Source: Corynebacterium endometrii (GTDB lineage Bacteria; Actinomycetota; Actinomycetes; Mycobacteriales; Mycobacteriaceae). From it: a stretch of 64,000 bases of DNA. Both the position numbers and the translations under genes were made by a program. Positions within the stretch are counted from its first letter, which is position 1. The number at the start of each line of letters is the position of its first letter. The notes beneath the pieces are model-generated. The model was not told the DNA's origin, made no database searches, and was given only the letters and a program-made list of their open reading frames with translations. This document shows positions 1 through 8,809 of this stretch, piece after piece. The stretch lies in assembly GCF_004795735.1 (NCBI RefSeq), contig NZ_CP039247.1, positions 2,170,001-2,234,000 of the forward strand, given 5' to 3'.

Positions 1-270
1 CTCCAGGATGTAACCGGTCGTTGGGATTACCACCGCCATGGTCAGCAGGAAGCCGGTGATGAGCCACTGGGCGGAGGTTGCGGGAATGCCAAACTCGGCC
101 ATGATTGCCGGCAGCGCCACGGAGAGGGATGTTTCATTAAGAATCATCACCATCGCGGCGAGGACCAGCACGCCGAGGTTGATAATTGTCTCGCCGGTCA
201 TTTTCTTAGCGGCGGGATTGCTCTTTTCGGCCGGATTATTGCCCTCCGGGTGTGCAGGCGTTGAAGCCAC
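1..270 (-). CDS. MFS drug exporter, DHA2-like (N-terminal part only)
   Basis: Only the first 90 codons lie in the window; the frame runs off the left edge. The GTG start at 270 is chosen because an AGGGG box sits about 8 bases upstream. After a charged, Ala/Pro/Lys-rich cytoplasmic leader of about 25 residues come two hydrophobic stretches (about 28-44 and 68-88). Between them lies NETSLSVALPAI, which resembles the motif after TM1 in 14-helix DHA2 proton-driven efflux pumps. The likely role is export of a toxic compound across the plasma membrane; the substrate cannot be read. It diverges from the carotenoid operon, a place where C. glutamicum has (from memory) the repressor gene crtR, so shared regulation is possible but unproven. 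Confidence 0.75.
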   Translation of the reverse strand, partial: MASTPAHPEGNNPAEKSNPAAKKMTGETIINLGVLVLAAMVMILNETSLSVALPAIMAEFGIPATSAQWLITGFLLTMAVVIPTTGYILE

Positions 271-316
271 AGCGTTGTCCCCTATCAATAAGTACAAAAA
301 AGTTTTTCACTATTAT

Positions 317-340
317 TTCGGCCGCTTAATTTAGGCCGAA
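317..340. promoter_or_regulatory. 7-bp inverted repeat between divergent MFS and crt genes
   Basis: TTCGGCC and GGCCGAA are separated by 10 AT-rich bases. The site is about 50 bases upstream of the MFS start, the expected place for a TetR/MarR-type operator. A second perfect palindrome, CTAGCGCTAG, lies at 349-358. The regulator is unknown. Confidence 0.4.
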
Positions 341-431
341 TAGCTACTCTAGCGCTAGTTATGCGGCGGGCGTAAGCCGAGGCTCAGGGGACAGGGTGTT
401 GCGTATTTTAAGTATGTATAACTCGAGACCC

Positions 432-459
432 TTGAACATGTGCTTGAATAGGGTATGGT
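432..459 (+). promoter_or_regulatory. Candidate sigma-A promoter of the carotenoid operon
   Basis: TTGAAC (432-437) and TATGGT (454-459) have a 16-base spacer. The -10 box is the left arm of a hairpin-like repeat TATGGT-N4-ACCATA (454-469), a possible operator. A second palindrome, TTGACATGTCAA (501-512), overlaps the first possible ATG of the operon. Confidence 0.4.
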
Positions 460-505
460 TTTCACCATATCCACTTCTGACCTTGCACTTTAGTGGGTAG
501 TTGAC

Positions 506-1420
506 ATGTCAACTTCACACTATGTGGTTTTTGAGGAATCTTGTACGGCAGAAGTGGGAAGGGCCATGCCAACGCATATTTTCCACACGCAGTTAGGTAG
601 ACCCGTGAGCCCGGATGATTTACTCCCGCAGCCGCCAAATCCAGATCTAGCGCCGCGCGAAACCCGCCGGCGCATTTCCATTGTCATTCCCTGCCTTAAT
701 GACGCCGAGCTCCTAGCCAGGTGCCTGCAAAGCCTTAATAACCAGACCATCCCCGCGGATGAAATCATCGTGGTAGACAACGGTTCTACTGACAATTCCG
801 CTGACGTGGCCCGCAGCCATGGCGCCCGCGTGGTGGATGAACCGCGCCGCGGAATCACGTGGGCCACGCGCACCGGCCTCGACGCGGCCAGCGGTGACAA
901 GATTGTCAGGACTGACGCTGACATCGTGGCACCGGATGATTTTGTGGCCAACCTCCACCGCGCGTGGGATGCCGCGGAATCATCGGAGGCCCAGGGCGGG
1001 CGCCGCGTGGCCGGGGTAACGGGCACGGCCACCTTTGAGCTACCCGCGCCATGGAACAAGCTAGCCTCCGCGCTGTATGTGGGCGCCTACCGCAGATCCA
1101 CTGGATCCGCGCTGGGGCACAGCCCCTTCTTCGGCACCAATTACTGCGTCGACGCGGCCTGGTGGCGCGAGGTGCGGGACGCGGTGGATTTCTCTGACAC
1201 CTTCGTCCATGAGGATCTCCACCTGTCTTATGCGGTTCGCCCCGATGAGACCGTCTGGGTAGATGACCGCATCCGCGTTTGGATGGACCCACGCGCCCTG
1301 GTGGGATGGAAGCAAGTATGGGTGCGGTTTAAGCGCGGATTCCACACCATGTTTAGCAATTGGCGCACGTCCCCACCGCAGCAGCGGCTGGTAGAGCGAG
1401 GAAAGATTTCACTGCCATGA
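506..1420 (+). CDS. Family-2 glycosyltransferase heading the carotenoid operon
   Basis: A GT-A fold, family-2 glycosyltransferase of about 304 residues. The N-terminal nucleotide-sugar motif ISIVIPCLND begins near residue 57, followed by VVDNGSTDNS, a DAD metal-type motif (RTDADIVAPDDF) and an acidic HEDLHLSY segment where the catalytic base is expected. No membrane segment is obvious. Its stop overlaps the crtE start as ATGA, so it is translationally coupled to the pigment genes; a role in glucosylating the C50 carotenoid (as CrtX does in C. glutamicum) is the natural inference. It could instead modify another lipid. The start is uncertain: ATG 506 lies inside a palindrome, and ATG 566, preceded by GGAAGG, is an alternative that still keeps the whole domain. 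Confidence 0.8.
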   Translation: MSTSHYVVFEESCTAEVGRAMPTHIFHTQLGRPVSPDDLLPQPPNPDLAPRETRRRISIVIPCLNDAELLARCLQSLNNQTIPADEIIVVDNGSTDNSADVARSHGARVVDEPRRGITWATRTGLDAASGDKIVRTDADIVAPDDFVANLHRAWDAAESSEAQGGRRVAGVTGTATFELPAPWNKLASALYVGAYRRSTGSALGHSPFFGTNYCVDAAWWREVRDAVDFSDTFVHEDLHLSYAVRPDETVWVDDRIRVWMDPRALVGWKQVWVRFKRGFHTMFSNWRTSPPQQRLVERGKISLP

Positions 1421-2409
1421 CCTCAACTAAAGATTTGATTTCCATGCCAGGCGTGGAGGACTCACTAGCGCTTATCGGCTCGTTAGTAGATGACGCTGAT
1501 GCCGGCATTAAACAGTACCAATCCCCCATCCTGGACAACATCCATTACGCACTGCGCATCTTAGGCGGTGGGGGCAAGCACCTGCGCGCCCACCTAGTCC
1601 ACATCGCCGCCGCGGGCGCGGACGGCCCGGCGCGCGATGCCGCTGTGGTCTTCGGCGCGGCGGTGGAAATGCTGCACTCGGCGTTCTTGGTCCACGATGA
1701 CATCATCGATGGTGATGACCTGCGCCGCGGCCATGGCACCATTCACGCCCTGGCCCGCAAGTGTTTCATGGAACGCTACAGTGTGACGGATCCGGGCGCG
1801 GCGGAGCACATGGGCGCCGGCATTGGCATCGTCTCCGGCGATCTGGCCCTATCCTGGGTCTATGAGCTCCTCGCCACCGCGGAGATAGACCCGCAGGTCA
1901 AGGCCAAGGCCATCGCGGTGGTGGCGCAAACGTCCGCCGTCACCATCTACGGGGAGATGCTCGACATTGAGCACGCCGCGTACGCACACACGGACCTGGA
2001 CCGCATCCGGCTCAGCAATCATTTGAAGACTAGTGACTACAGTTTCGTGGCGCCGCTTCGCCTGGGCTGCATCGCCTCCGGACGTGACCCGGAACCGTTC
2101 ATTGAGATAGCCAATGAGCTGGGCCGCGCCTATCAGGCCGCCGATGATCTCCTGGGCACCCTGGGGGATAGCGCCACCACGGGCAAGAAGGAATCTGACC
2201 TCGAGCGCGGCCGCACCACGTTGCTGACCTCGCGCATGAATGAGTCCCCCAAGTCCATGACCGCGGCTGACGAGGTGGGTGCGGAGGCCCGGGCGCACCT
2301 TGACCGCGCGCGGGAGCTAACCACCGCCGCTACTATCCATGAGCTTTCCCGCGATGGGCTGCTCAGCATCGCGGACCTGATTGAGGAAATGGTGGACCGT
2401 TTTGCCTAA
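1417..2409 (+). CDS. crtE: Geranylgeranyl diphosphate synthase CrtE
   Basis: A trans-polyprenyl diphosphate synthase of 330 residues that builds the C20 precursor GGPP from DMAPP/IPP in the cytoplasm. The first aspartate-rich motif is seen as HDDIIDGDDLRRG and the second as AADDLLGTLGD, with a Lys-rich KTSDYSF segment between them. The ATG at 1417 overlaps the glycosyltransferase stop (ATGA); an AGGAAAG box lies about 15 bases upstream. The 3' end overlaps crtB. It is the first committed pigment enzyme of the operon. Longer in-frame starts exist upstream (for example 1360) but would lie inside the previous gene. Confidence 0.93.
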   Translation: MTSTKDLISMPGVEDSLALIGSLVDDADAGIKQYQSPILDNIHYALRILGGGGKHLRAHLVHIAAAGADGPARDAAVVFGAAVEMLHSAFLVHDDIIDGDDLRRGHGTIHALARKCFMERYSVTDPGAAEHMGAGIGIVSGDLALSWVYELLATAEIDPQVKAKAIAVVAQTSAVTIYGEMLDIEHAAYAHTDLDRIRLSNHLKTSDYSFVAPLRLGCIASGRDPEPFIEIANELGRAYQAADDLLGTLGDSATTGKKESDLERGRTTLLTSRMNESPKSMTAADEVGAEARAHLDRARELTTAATIHELSRDGLLSIADLIEEMVDRFA

Positions 2410-3334
2410 AGAAAAGCCCACCTCGCCCACAGCCGCCGAGTTGTTGGCGCGCTATGACAAGGCCTGTTTCAAGGCCGCGCATGAAATCATCAATTTTTAC
2501 TCAACGTCTTTTTCCATGGCCACGCGCCTGTTGCGCGGGCAGGTGAAGGAGGACGTGCGCAATCTCTACGCCATGGTGCGCATCGCGGATGAGATCGTGG
2601 ATGGCACCGCTGAGGGCGCGGGTCTAAGCCCCGCTGAGATTGAAAAACGGCTGGATGATTACGAGGCGGCCGTCTTGGCCGCACCCGCACAGCGCTTCCA
2701 CGTGGACCCGGTCCTGCACGCGTGGGGTTATTCCGCGCGGCGTTGCGGTTTTAAGGAAGAACACGTCCGCGCGTTCTTCGCCTCCATGCGCCGGGATGTG
2801 GACCAAACCACCTATGACCAGGAATCCTTCGAGGATTACGTGTACGGATCCGCTGAGGTCATTGGCCTGATGTGCCTGGACGCGTTCCTAGTTTCCCATC
2901 CGGTGGGCGAGGAAGAATACGCCACCCTGACCCACGGCGCCCGCAGCCTGGGGGCGGCCTTCCAAAAGGTTAACTTCCTGCGCGACCTGGCCGAGGACTC
3001 TGGCCTGCTGGGCCGCACCTACTTCCCCGAGCTGCGCGAAGGCAACCTGACCGAGTCCACCAAGGACGCGCTCATAGCCGATATCCGTGTGGACTTAGAC
3101 GCCGCGTACGCGTGCGTCCCGCTCCTTCCCACCGATGCCCGCCTTGGCGTCCAGGCCGCCGCGGACCTGTTCGCGGAGCTGACGGACCGCATCGACGCAC
3201 GTGCTGCGTCCGATGTCGCCACCCGCCGCGTCTCCGTCCCACCGGCCCGCAAGTCCTACATCCTCGCGCGCGCCGTAAAGCGCGCCGCGTTTAGCCCGCA
3301 CAATACTTCCGATTCTTCAGGAGCCCGCTCATGA
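2402..3334 (+). CDS. crtB: Phytoene synthase CrtB
   Basis: A squalene/phytoene synthase family enzyme of about 310 residues that condenses two GGPP to phytoene. The aspartate-rich sites are visible as RIADEIVDG and NFLRDLAEDSG, with the fold's N-terminal FYSTSFSMATRLL and YAMVRIADE segments. The preferred start is TTG 2402, with GAGGAAA at 2383-2389 as ribosome site; a TTG at 2381 in frame is less likely because it overlaps that box. It overlaps crtE by 8 bases and crtI by ATGA, so the three are translationally coupled. Confidence 0.92.
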   Translation: MPKEKPTSPTAAELLARYDKACFKAAHEIINFYSTSFSMATRLLRGQVKEDVRNLYAMVRIADEIVDGTAEGAGLSPAEIEKRLDDYEAAVLAAPAQRFHVDPVLHAWGYSARRCGFKEEHVRAFFASMRRDVDQTTYDQESFEDYVYGSAEVIGLMCLDAFLVSHPVGEEEYATLTHGARSLGAAFQKVNFLRDLAEDSGLLGRTYFPELREGNLTESTKDALIADIRVDLDAAYACVPLLPTDARLGVQAAADLFAELTDRIDARAASDVATRRVSVPPARKSYILARAVKRAAFSPHNTSDSSGARS

Positions 3335-5049
3335 GCACGTCCACCCCATCCAAGCCGCAATCAGCCGTAATAATCGGCGCGGGCGTGGCAGGCCTTGCCA
3401 CCGCCGCATTGCTGGCCAAAGACGGCATTAAGGTCACGGTGGTCGAGCGCAATGACGCCACCGGCGGGCGCGCCGGCAACCTCGTGCTCGATGAGGCCCC
3501 CGGTTACCGGTGGGATACCGGCCCGTCCTGGTACCTGATGCCGGAGGCCTTCGATCATTTCTTTGAGCTCATGGGCACCTCCACCGCCGAGCAGTACGAG
3601 TTAGCGGACCTCTCCCCCGCCTACCGCTTGTACCCGGAGGGCGGTGCGCCCATCGACCTTGAGACCGGAAAGGAAGAGGTATCTGAGCTCTTTGAGTCCT
3701 TAGAGCCCGGCGCGGGCGCGCGCATTGAGCGTTACCTGGATAGCGCCTCCGACGCGTATTTCACCGCGCTTGATCACTTCTTGTACACAACGTTTAAGGA
3801 CCCCCGGAAGCTGGTGCATGATGACATCCGTTCCCGCGCGGGCCGCCTGGGTTCCCTGTTGAGCAAGAATCTCAAGGATTACGTGGGAAATCAGTTCGAT
3901 GACCACCGCATCCAGCAGGTGCTTACGTATCCCGCGGTATTCCTGTCCACGCAGCCGGCCAAGGCCCCGGCGCTGTATTCGTTGATGAGCCACACGGATT
4001 TGGTCGAGGGCGTGCGCTATCCCCGCGGCGGTTTTGCCGCGGTGGTCGCGGCCATCGACGCACTGGCGCGCGAAGCCGGCGTGGAAATCATCACGGGCGC
4101 CGATGCCACGGCTATCCTCACCGAGGCCACCGGCGCCACTGGCATTTCTGCCGCGCTGGCCAAGGCGGCTGGCCTGGCCAATTCCGCGTTGTCCAAGGTG
4201 GGTGTCACGCCAGCCTCTGCCGCCAAGCCCGCGCGCGCCACGGGCGTGCGCGTCCACACCCCGGAGGGCGTGCGCGATATCCACGCTGACGTGGTGGTCT
4301 CCGCGGCCGATCTGCACCATACTGAGACCGCGTTGCTCCCGCCGGAGCTGCGTACCTACCCGGAGAGCTACTGGGCCAAGCGTGACCCGGGCTTGGGCAC
4401 CGTGCTGATCTTCATGGGCGTAGAAGGCGAGCTCCCGGAGCTGGCCCACCACACGCTGATGTTTTCCAAGGAATGGGACGCGGACTTCAAGGCGGTCTAT
4501 GAGGGCCCGGAGCCATCCCGCCCGCTGGGTTCTTCTCGTTCCATCTACATCTCGCGCACCTCCGCTACGGATGATGATGCGGCACCCGAGGGCCATGAGA
4601 ATCTCTTTGTCCTGATTCCGGTGCCGCCGGCGGAGGGCGTGGGCCAGGGCGACGCGTACGCACAGTACACCACCGGCCGCGTGGAAGCCATCGCCGATGC
4701 GGCAATCGAGCAGATTGGCCAGTGGGCCGGCATCGACAATCTCGCCGAGCGCGTGGTGGTCAGGCGCACCCTGGGCCCTGCCGATTTCGCCAATCGTTAC
4801 AACGCGTGGTCCGGCGGTTCCATCGGCCCGGCCCACACGCTGGCCCAGTCCGCTTTCCTGCGCGGCGCAAACACGTCCGCCAAGGTGGACGGGCTTTATT
4901 ACGCCGGCGCCACCACCGTGCCTGGCGTGGGGGTTCCCATGTGCCTGATCTCCGCGGAAAACATCCTCAAACGCATCCACGGTGACACCTCCACCGGCCC
5001 GTTGGAGAGCCTCGACGCGCTCCCGGGAAATCTCAACGGTGGTGCCTAG
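3331..5049 (+). CDS. crtI: Phytoene desaturase CrtI
   Basis: An FAD-dependent carotene desaturase of 572 residues, converting phytoene to lycopene by successive dehydrogenations. The N-terminal Rossmann fold reads AVIIGAGVAGLATAALLA followed by VVERNDATGGRAG. The C-terminal substrate/FAD signature is GLYYAGATTVPGVGVPMC. It is somewhat longer than usual: residues about 265-300 form an Ala-rich insert (GISAALAKAAGLANSALSKV region). The ATG at 3331 overlaps the crtB stop. The product feeds CrtEb and CrtYe/Yf encoded just downstream. Confidence 0.95.
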   Translation: MSTSTPSKPQSAVIIGAGVAGLATAALLAKDGIKVTVVERNDATGGRAGNLVLDEAPGYRWDTGPSWYLMPEAFDHFFELMGTSTAEQYELADLSPAYRLYPEGGAPIDLETGKEEVSELFESLEPGAGARIERYLDSASDAYFTALDHFLYTTFKDPRKLVHDDIRSRAGRLGSLLSKNLKDYVGNQFDDHRIQQVLTYPAVFLSTQPAKAPALYSLMSHTDLVEGVRYPRGGFAAVVAAIDALAREAGVEIITGADATAILTEATGATGISAALAKAAGLANSALSKVGVTPASAAKPARATGVRVHTPEGVRDIHADVVVSAADLHHTETALLPPELRTYPESYWAKRDPGLGTVLIFMGVEGELPELAHHTLMFSKEWDADFKAVYEGPEPSRPLGSSRSIYISRTSATDDDAAPEGHENLFVLIPVPPAEGVGQGDAYAQYTTGRVEAIADAAIEQIGQWAGIDNLAERVVVRRTLGPADFANRYNAWSGGSIGPAHTLAQSAFLRGANTSAKVDGLYYAGATTVPGVGVPMCLISAENILKRIHGDTSTGPLESLDALPGNLNGGA

Positions 5050-5052
5050 CGC

Positions 5053-5367
5053 GTGAGTTTTTTCTATCTGGGGTTTCTGGCCTTCTCACTGGCCGGCATG
5101 ATCATCTGCGACCGCCGCTGGCGCCTGGCCTTCTTCCATGACGCGAAGCGCGCCTGGACCATCTGCATCATCGTGGTCATCGCGTTCCTTATCTGGGACG
5201 CGTTGGGCATCGCCACCGGCACGTTCTTCCGCGGCGGCTCGCCGTACATGACCGGCATTGAGCTGGCGCCCGAGATGCCGCTGGAGGAACCCATCTTCTT
5301 ATTCTTCTTGACCTACCTGACCATAAACCTGACCAGCTTTTTCCGCAGGATGGTGGTGCGCCCATGA
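5053..5367 (+). CDS. crtYe: C50 carotenoid cyclase subunit CrtYe
   Basis: A small integral membrane protein of 104 residues, one half of the heterodimeric lycopene-type cyclase of actinobacteria. It has about three hydrophobic helices and the conserved acidic loop EMPLEEPIFLFFLTYL, equivalent to the active-site glutamates of this family. The GTG start is 3 bases after the crtI stop. With CrtYf it is expected to close the ionone rings of flavuxanthin to make decaprenoxanthin. Ring type (epsilon, beta or gamma) cannot be decided from sequence by eye; epsilon is assumed from the genus. Confidence 0.88.
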   Translation: MSFFYLGFLAFSLAGMIICDRRWRLAFFHDAKRAWTICIIVVIAFLIWDALGIATGTFFRGGSPYMTGIELAPEMPLEEPIFLFFLTYLTINLTSFFRRMVVRP

Positions 5368-5684
5368 CCTACGTGCTGATTTCACTGCCGTTTCTGGCCC
5401 TCGCACTCGTGCTGTGGGTTGTGCGCGGGCGAACCTACCCCGGCTGGATAGCCACCACCGCACTGGTCATGGCCGTGGTTGTAGTGCTCACCGCCATCTT
5501 TGACAACCTCATGATCTGGGCGGGCCTGGTTGGCTACGGCGACGCCCAGAACCTTGGGATTTACCTAGGACTGGTTCCCATTGAGGATTTTTTCTACTCC
5601 ATTTTTGTAGTTCTCGTGGTGGCGGCCTTCTGGGACGGGCGCAAGTTAACCTCAACTACCCGGACGGGAGCAGACCATGACTAA
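5364..5684 (+). CDS. crtYf: C50 carotenoid cyclase subunit CrtYf
   Basis: The second 106-residue membrane subunit of the cyclase. It has three hydrophobic segments and the typical GLVPIEDFFYSIFVVL motif (PxEDF) before the last helix. It overlaps CrtYe by ATGA and CrtEb by 8 bases, so the cyclase halves should be made in equal amounts. The order Ye-Yf-Eb is that of C. glutamicum. Confidence 0.88.
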   Translation: MTYVLISLPFLALALVLWVVRGRTYPGWIATTALVMAVVVVLTAIFDNLMIWAGLVGYGDAQNLGIYLGLVPIEDFFYSIFVVLVVAAFWDGRKLTSTTRTGADHD

Positions 5685-6606
5685 CGCCAAGGGGCAGATT
5701 CATTTCCACGAGGATAACGTCACGCCGCAGCCGCTAACCAAGCTTTCTACGTGGAAAGCGGTGCTGGCGGCTTCCCGCCCCATTAGCTGGATCAACACCG
5801 CCTTCCCCTTCGGCGCGGCCTACTTGCTCTTCGGCGGCAACCCGGGATGGGTGTTGTGGCTGGGGTGTTTGTTCTTCCTCATCCCGTACAACATCGCGAT
5901 GTACGGGATCAATGACGTCTTTGACTACGAGTCTGACATCCGCAACCCGCGCAAGGGCGGCGTGGAAGGCGCCGTCCTGTCCAAGGCCCTGCACCCCGCG
6001 CTGTTAAAGGCATCGCTTATCACCGTCCTGCCGCTGGCCATATTCCTCTTTGCGGCGGGCACGGTCAAATCCGGCGCCTGGCTGGCCATTTCCCTATTCG
6101 CCGTGGTGGCGTACTCCATGAAATACCTGCGCTTCAAGGAGCGCCCGGTGCTAGATTCCGTCACGTCCTCCGCCCACTTTGTCACCCCGGCGCTCGTGGG
6201 CGCGGCCATGGCACCAAATGATGAGACCGGGCAGTTCTACCTGGCCATGGGCGCGTTCTTCTGCTGGGGCATGGCCTCCCACGCCTTTGGTGCGGTCCAG
6301 GACGTGCGCGCCGACCGCGAGGCCGGGCTATCTTCCATCGCCACCGCCTTCGGCGCCCGCGCGGTCACCCGCCTGACAGTGGCCTTATACGCCGCCGCGG
6401 CCGGCGCCATGTTCTTCCTGCCCAACCCGGCGTGGATAGTGGGCGTCTTTGGCCTGGGGTACGTGGCGATTACCGCCCGGTTCTGGAATATCACGGATGA
6501 GACCTGCGAGCAGTCCAATGCCTCGTGGCGCGCATTCTTATGGCTCAACTACATCGTGGGCGCCGCGGTCACCATGGCGCTTGTCTACGCCAACGTGGGC
6601 TTCTAA
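5677..6606 (+). CDS. crtEb: Lycopene elongase CrtEb
   Basis: A UbiA-family membrane prenyltransferase of 309 residues that adds two C5 units from DMAPP to lycopene, giving C50 flavuxanthin. The two aspartate-rich loops are clear: INDVFDYESDIRNPRKGG and QDVRADREAG. About eight to nine hydrophobic helices follow the family pattern. It is the last gene of the operon and is convergent with lysS. No regulator or crtX homologue follows; the only glycosyltransferase of the locus is at the front. Confidence 0.93.
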   Translation: MTNAKGQIHFHEDNVTPQPLTKLSTWKAVLAASRPISWINTAFPFGAAYLLFGGNPGWVLWLGCLFFLIPYNIAMYGINDVFDYESDIRNPRKGGVEGAVLSKALHPALLKASLITVLPLAIFLFAAGTVKSGAWLAISLFAVVAYSMKYLRFKERPVLDSVTSSAHFVTPALVGAAMAPNDETGQFYLAMGAFFCWGMASHAFGAVQDVRADREAGLSSIATAFGARAVTRLTVALYAAAAGAMFFLPNPAWIVGVFGLGYVAITARFWNITDETCEQSNASWRAFLWLNYIVGAAVTMALVYANVGF

Positions 6607-6728
6607 ACCACCGGTTCACACGCTTTCCTACCCATTTCACAACGCGGCGTGAATGCGCCCGCAGCAGCTAGCATGCAGGCCTTGCTCACTCCCCTATCCA
6701 CTGCCACGGGGTTTCGAGGAAACGCAAA

Positions 6729-6753
6729 GCCCGCTGACGCGTGGTCAGCGGGC
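6729..6753 (-). terminator. Rho-independent terminator of lysS
   Basis: A perfect 10-bp stem (GCCCGCTGAC / GTCAGCGGGC) with a 5-base loop. Read leftward, it is followed by TTTGCGTTT, so it terminates lysS; it may also stop crtEb transcripts from the other side. Confidence 0.8.
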
Positions 6754-6790
6754 CGGCCCACAAGGGGTATCTAGCTTTCGGTCTTAGCGG

Positions 6791-8371
6791 TTACTGCGCC
6801 TCAGGCTTGACGATTGGGAACAGCACCGTCTCGCGGATGCCCAGGCCGGTGACGGCCATGAGCAGGCGGTCGATGCCCATGCCGGCGCCGCCCGTTGGCG
6901 GCATGCCCTGCTCCATCGCCGCCAGGAAATCCTCATCCAGGCGCATTGCCTCATCATCGCCATTGGCGGCCAGGCGGGCCTGGTCCTCGAAGCGCTGGCG
7001 CTGGATAACCGGGTCAACCAGCTCGGAGTAGCCGGTGGCCAGCTCGAAGCCGCGGACGTAGAGGTCCCACTTCTCGGTCACGCCGCGCTGCTCGCGGTGA
7101 TCGCGGGTCAGCGGGGAGGTCTCAACCGGGAAGTGCTTGACAAAGATTGGCCCCTCCAGCTGGTCCTCGCACAGGACCTCCCAGATTTCCTCAACCAGCT
7201 TGCCGTGGCCCCAGCCGCCCTTTTCGGGCACGTCAAGGCCAATGACGTCGGCAATAGCCTTGAGCTCCTCCACGGTGGAATCGACGGTGACCTCCGGCTG
7301 GCCTGGGAACTTGCGGGCCAGCGCCTCGTTGAGGGACGGGTACATCTCGATTTCGGGCCACTGGTCGCCGCCGAGGTCGTACTTCGTGCCGTCGGCAAGC
7401 GTGACCGTGGTGGAGCCGTCCTCGGACACGGCCCTGGCAACGGCCTGGATGGATTCGCGGATGAGGGTGGCGATGGTGTTGTAATCACCGTAAGCCTCAT
7501 ACACCTCAAGCATCGCAAACTCAGGGGAGTGAGACTTATCCACGCCCTCGTTGCGGAAGTTGCGGTTAATCTCAAAGACCTTGTCGATGCCGCCAACCAC
7601 GGCGCGCTTGAGGAAGAGCTCCGGCGCGATGCGCAGGTACAGATCGATGTCCAAAGCGTTGGAGTGGGTCATAAACGGGCGCGCGGCCGCGCCGCCGTGC
7701 AGCGTCTGCAGCATAGGGGTCTCAATCTCATTGAAGCCCTCACCCTCAAGGTGGTGGCGCAGCGCGCGGATAGCCTTGATGCGGGTCATGGCGTTCTTGC
7801 GGGCATCGGCGCGCACGATCAGGTCATTGTAGCGCTGGCGCACGCGGGTATCTTCCGCCATGTCGGCGAAGGAAACCGGGAGTGGGCGCAGGGATTTCGC
7901 GGCCATGGTCCAATCCTTGGCCATGACGGAAAGCTCACCGCGGCGGGAGGCGATCACGCGGCCGGTCACAGAAATGAAATCGCCCAAGTCAACGTCCGCC
8001 TTCCAGGCGGCTAGCCGCTCCTCGCCAACCTCCGCGAGGGAGAGCATGGCCTGCAGCTGGGTACCGTCGCCGTCCTGCAGGGTGGCAAAGCACAGCTTGC
8101 CGGTGTTGCGCATGAAGATAAGGCGGCCCGCTACGGAAACCTCATCCTGGGTTTCCTCACCGGCGGTCAGGTAGGTAACACCCTGCTCAGAGCCGGTTTC
8201 ATCCTCAGCCAGGACCGCATACTTAGAGCGCAGATCCTTCAGGGAGTGCGTACGCGGTACGGAAACTGGGTATGCCTCCGTGCCAGCTTCCAGCAAACGC
8301 GCGCGCTTGTCGCGGCGGATGCGCAGCTGCTCAGGAACGTCATTTACTGGGGTTTTCTTCTGCTCAGTCAC
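6791..8371 (-). CDS. lysS: Lysyl-tRNA synthetase, class II
   Basis: A cytoplasmic class II aminoacyl-tRNA synthetase of 526 residues charging tRNA-Lys. The N-terminal OB-fold anticodon domain contains [20 protein letters not shown]. The catalytic core shows motif 1 (FNEIETPML), motif 2 ([18 protein letters not shown]) and motif 3 ([13 protein letters not shown]). The start is GTG at 8371. It is a single gene with its own terminator, convergent with the pigment operon. Confidence 0.96.
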   Translation of the reverse strand: MTEQKKTPVNDVPEQLRIRRDKRARLLEAGTEAYPVSVPRTHSLKDLRSKYAVLAEDETGSEQGVTYLTAGEETQDEVSVAGRLIFMRNTGKLCFATLQDGDGTQLQAMLSLAEVGEERLAAWKADVDLGDFISVTGRVIASRRGELSVMAKDWTMAAKSLRPLPVSFADMAEDTRVRQRYNDLIVRADARKNAMTRIKAIRALRHHLEGEGFNEIETPMLQTLHGGAAARPFMTHSNALDIDLYLRIAPELFLKRAVVGGIDKVFEINRNFRNEGVDKSHSPEFAMLEVYEAYGDYNTIATLIRESIQAVARAVSEDGSTTVTLADGTKYDLGGDQWPEIEMYPSLNEALARKFPGQPEVTVDSTVEELKAIADVIGLDVPEKGGWGHGKLVEEIWEVLCEDQLEGPIFVKHFPVETSPLTRDHREQRGVTEKWDLYVRGFELATGYSELVDPVIQRQRFEDQARLAANGDDEAMRLDEDFLAAMEQGMPPTGGAGMGIDRLLMAVTGLGIRETVLFPIVKPEAQ

Positions 8372-8809
8372 GGTTTCCTAGGGTAGCCCATGCGCGCGGT
8401 TTTACCTAGTTAAATCCTTAATCCACGCGCCCCGGCGTCACTGCCGACGCCTCATACCAAACGCACGAACTAGGCCGCGTTAGGGCAATCGCGCGCGGTG
8501 CGGATCCCGCAGCGGACCTATGAGGGTCGCAAAGAGCCGGGGCGAGCCGGCAATTACCCCCAAACACCCCCAGATCACGGCAAGTGCTGACCGCCGGGTT
8601 TTCCTTTGGGGAACTGGGGGTTCACCCGCGGCGCTAGGCGCAGTCTCCGCGGTTGGCACACGCCACGGTTTCACACCAATGTGACTTATGACATACTCCA
8701 GTGGGTGCCGTTATGACGCAGCCGCCGGGGCATGCGGCTAGTTGAAGTGCATGACGCAATACCTAACCCCTAAAAGCGCCAGATCGTCCCATTCAAACAC
8801 TGGAGAATC
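8372..8809. other. Intergenic region upstream of lysS and cstA
   Basis: 438 bases holding the divergent control region of lysS and cstA. TCACA-CCAA-TGTGA (8671-8684) is an inverted repeat close to a possible -10 box (CATACT, 8692-8697) for cstA. Its half-sites have the letters of a CRP/GlxR site but in outward order. A 64-codon leftward frame at 8480-8674 lacks a ribosome site and is not called. Confidence 0.4.

Noticed and set aside
8480..8674. 64-codon leftward frame between lysS and cstA
   Set aside because: It has a hydrophobic stretch but no ribosome box, no neighbour in an operon, and ends in unrelated Pro/Arg-rich text.
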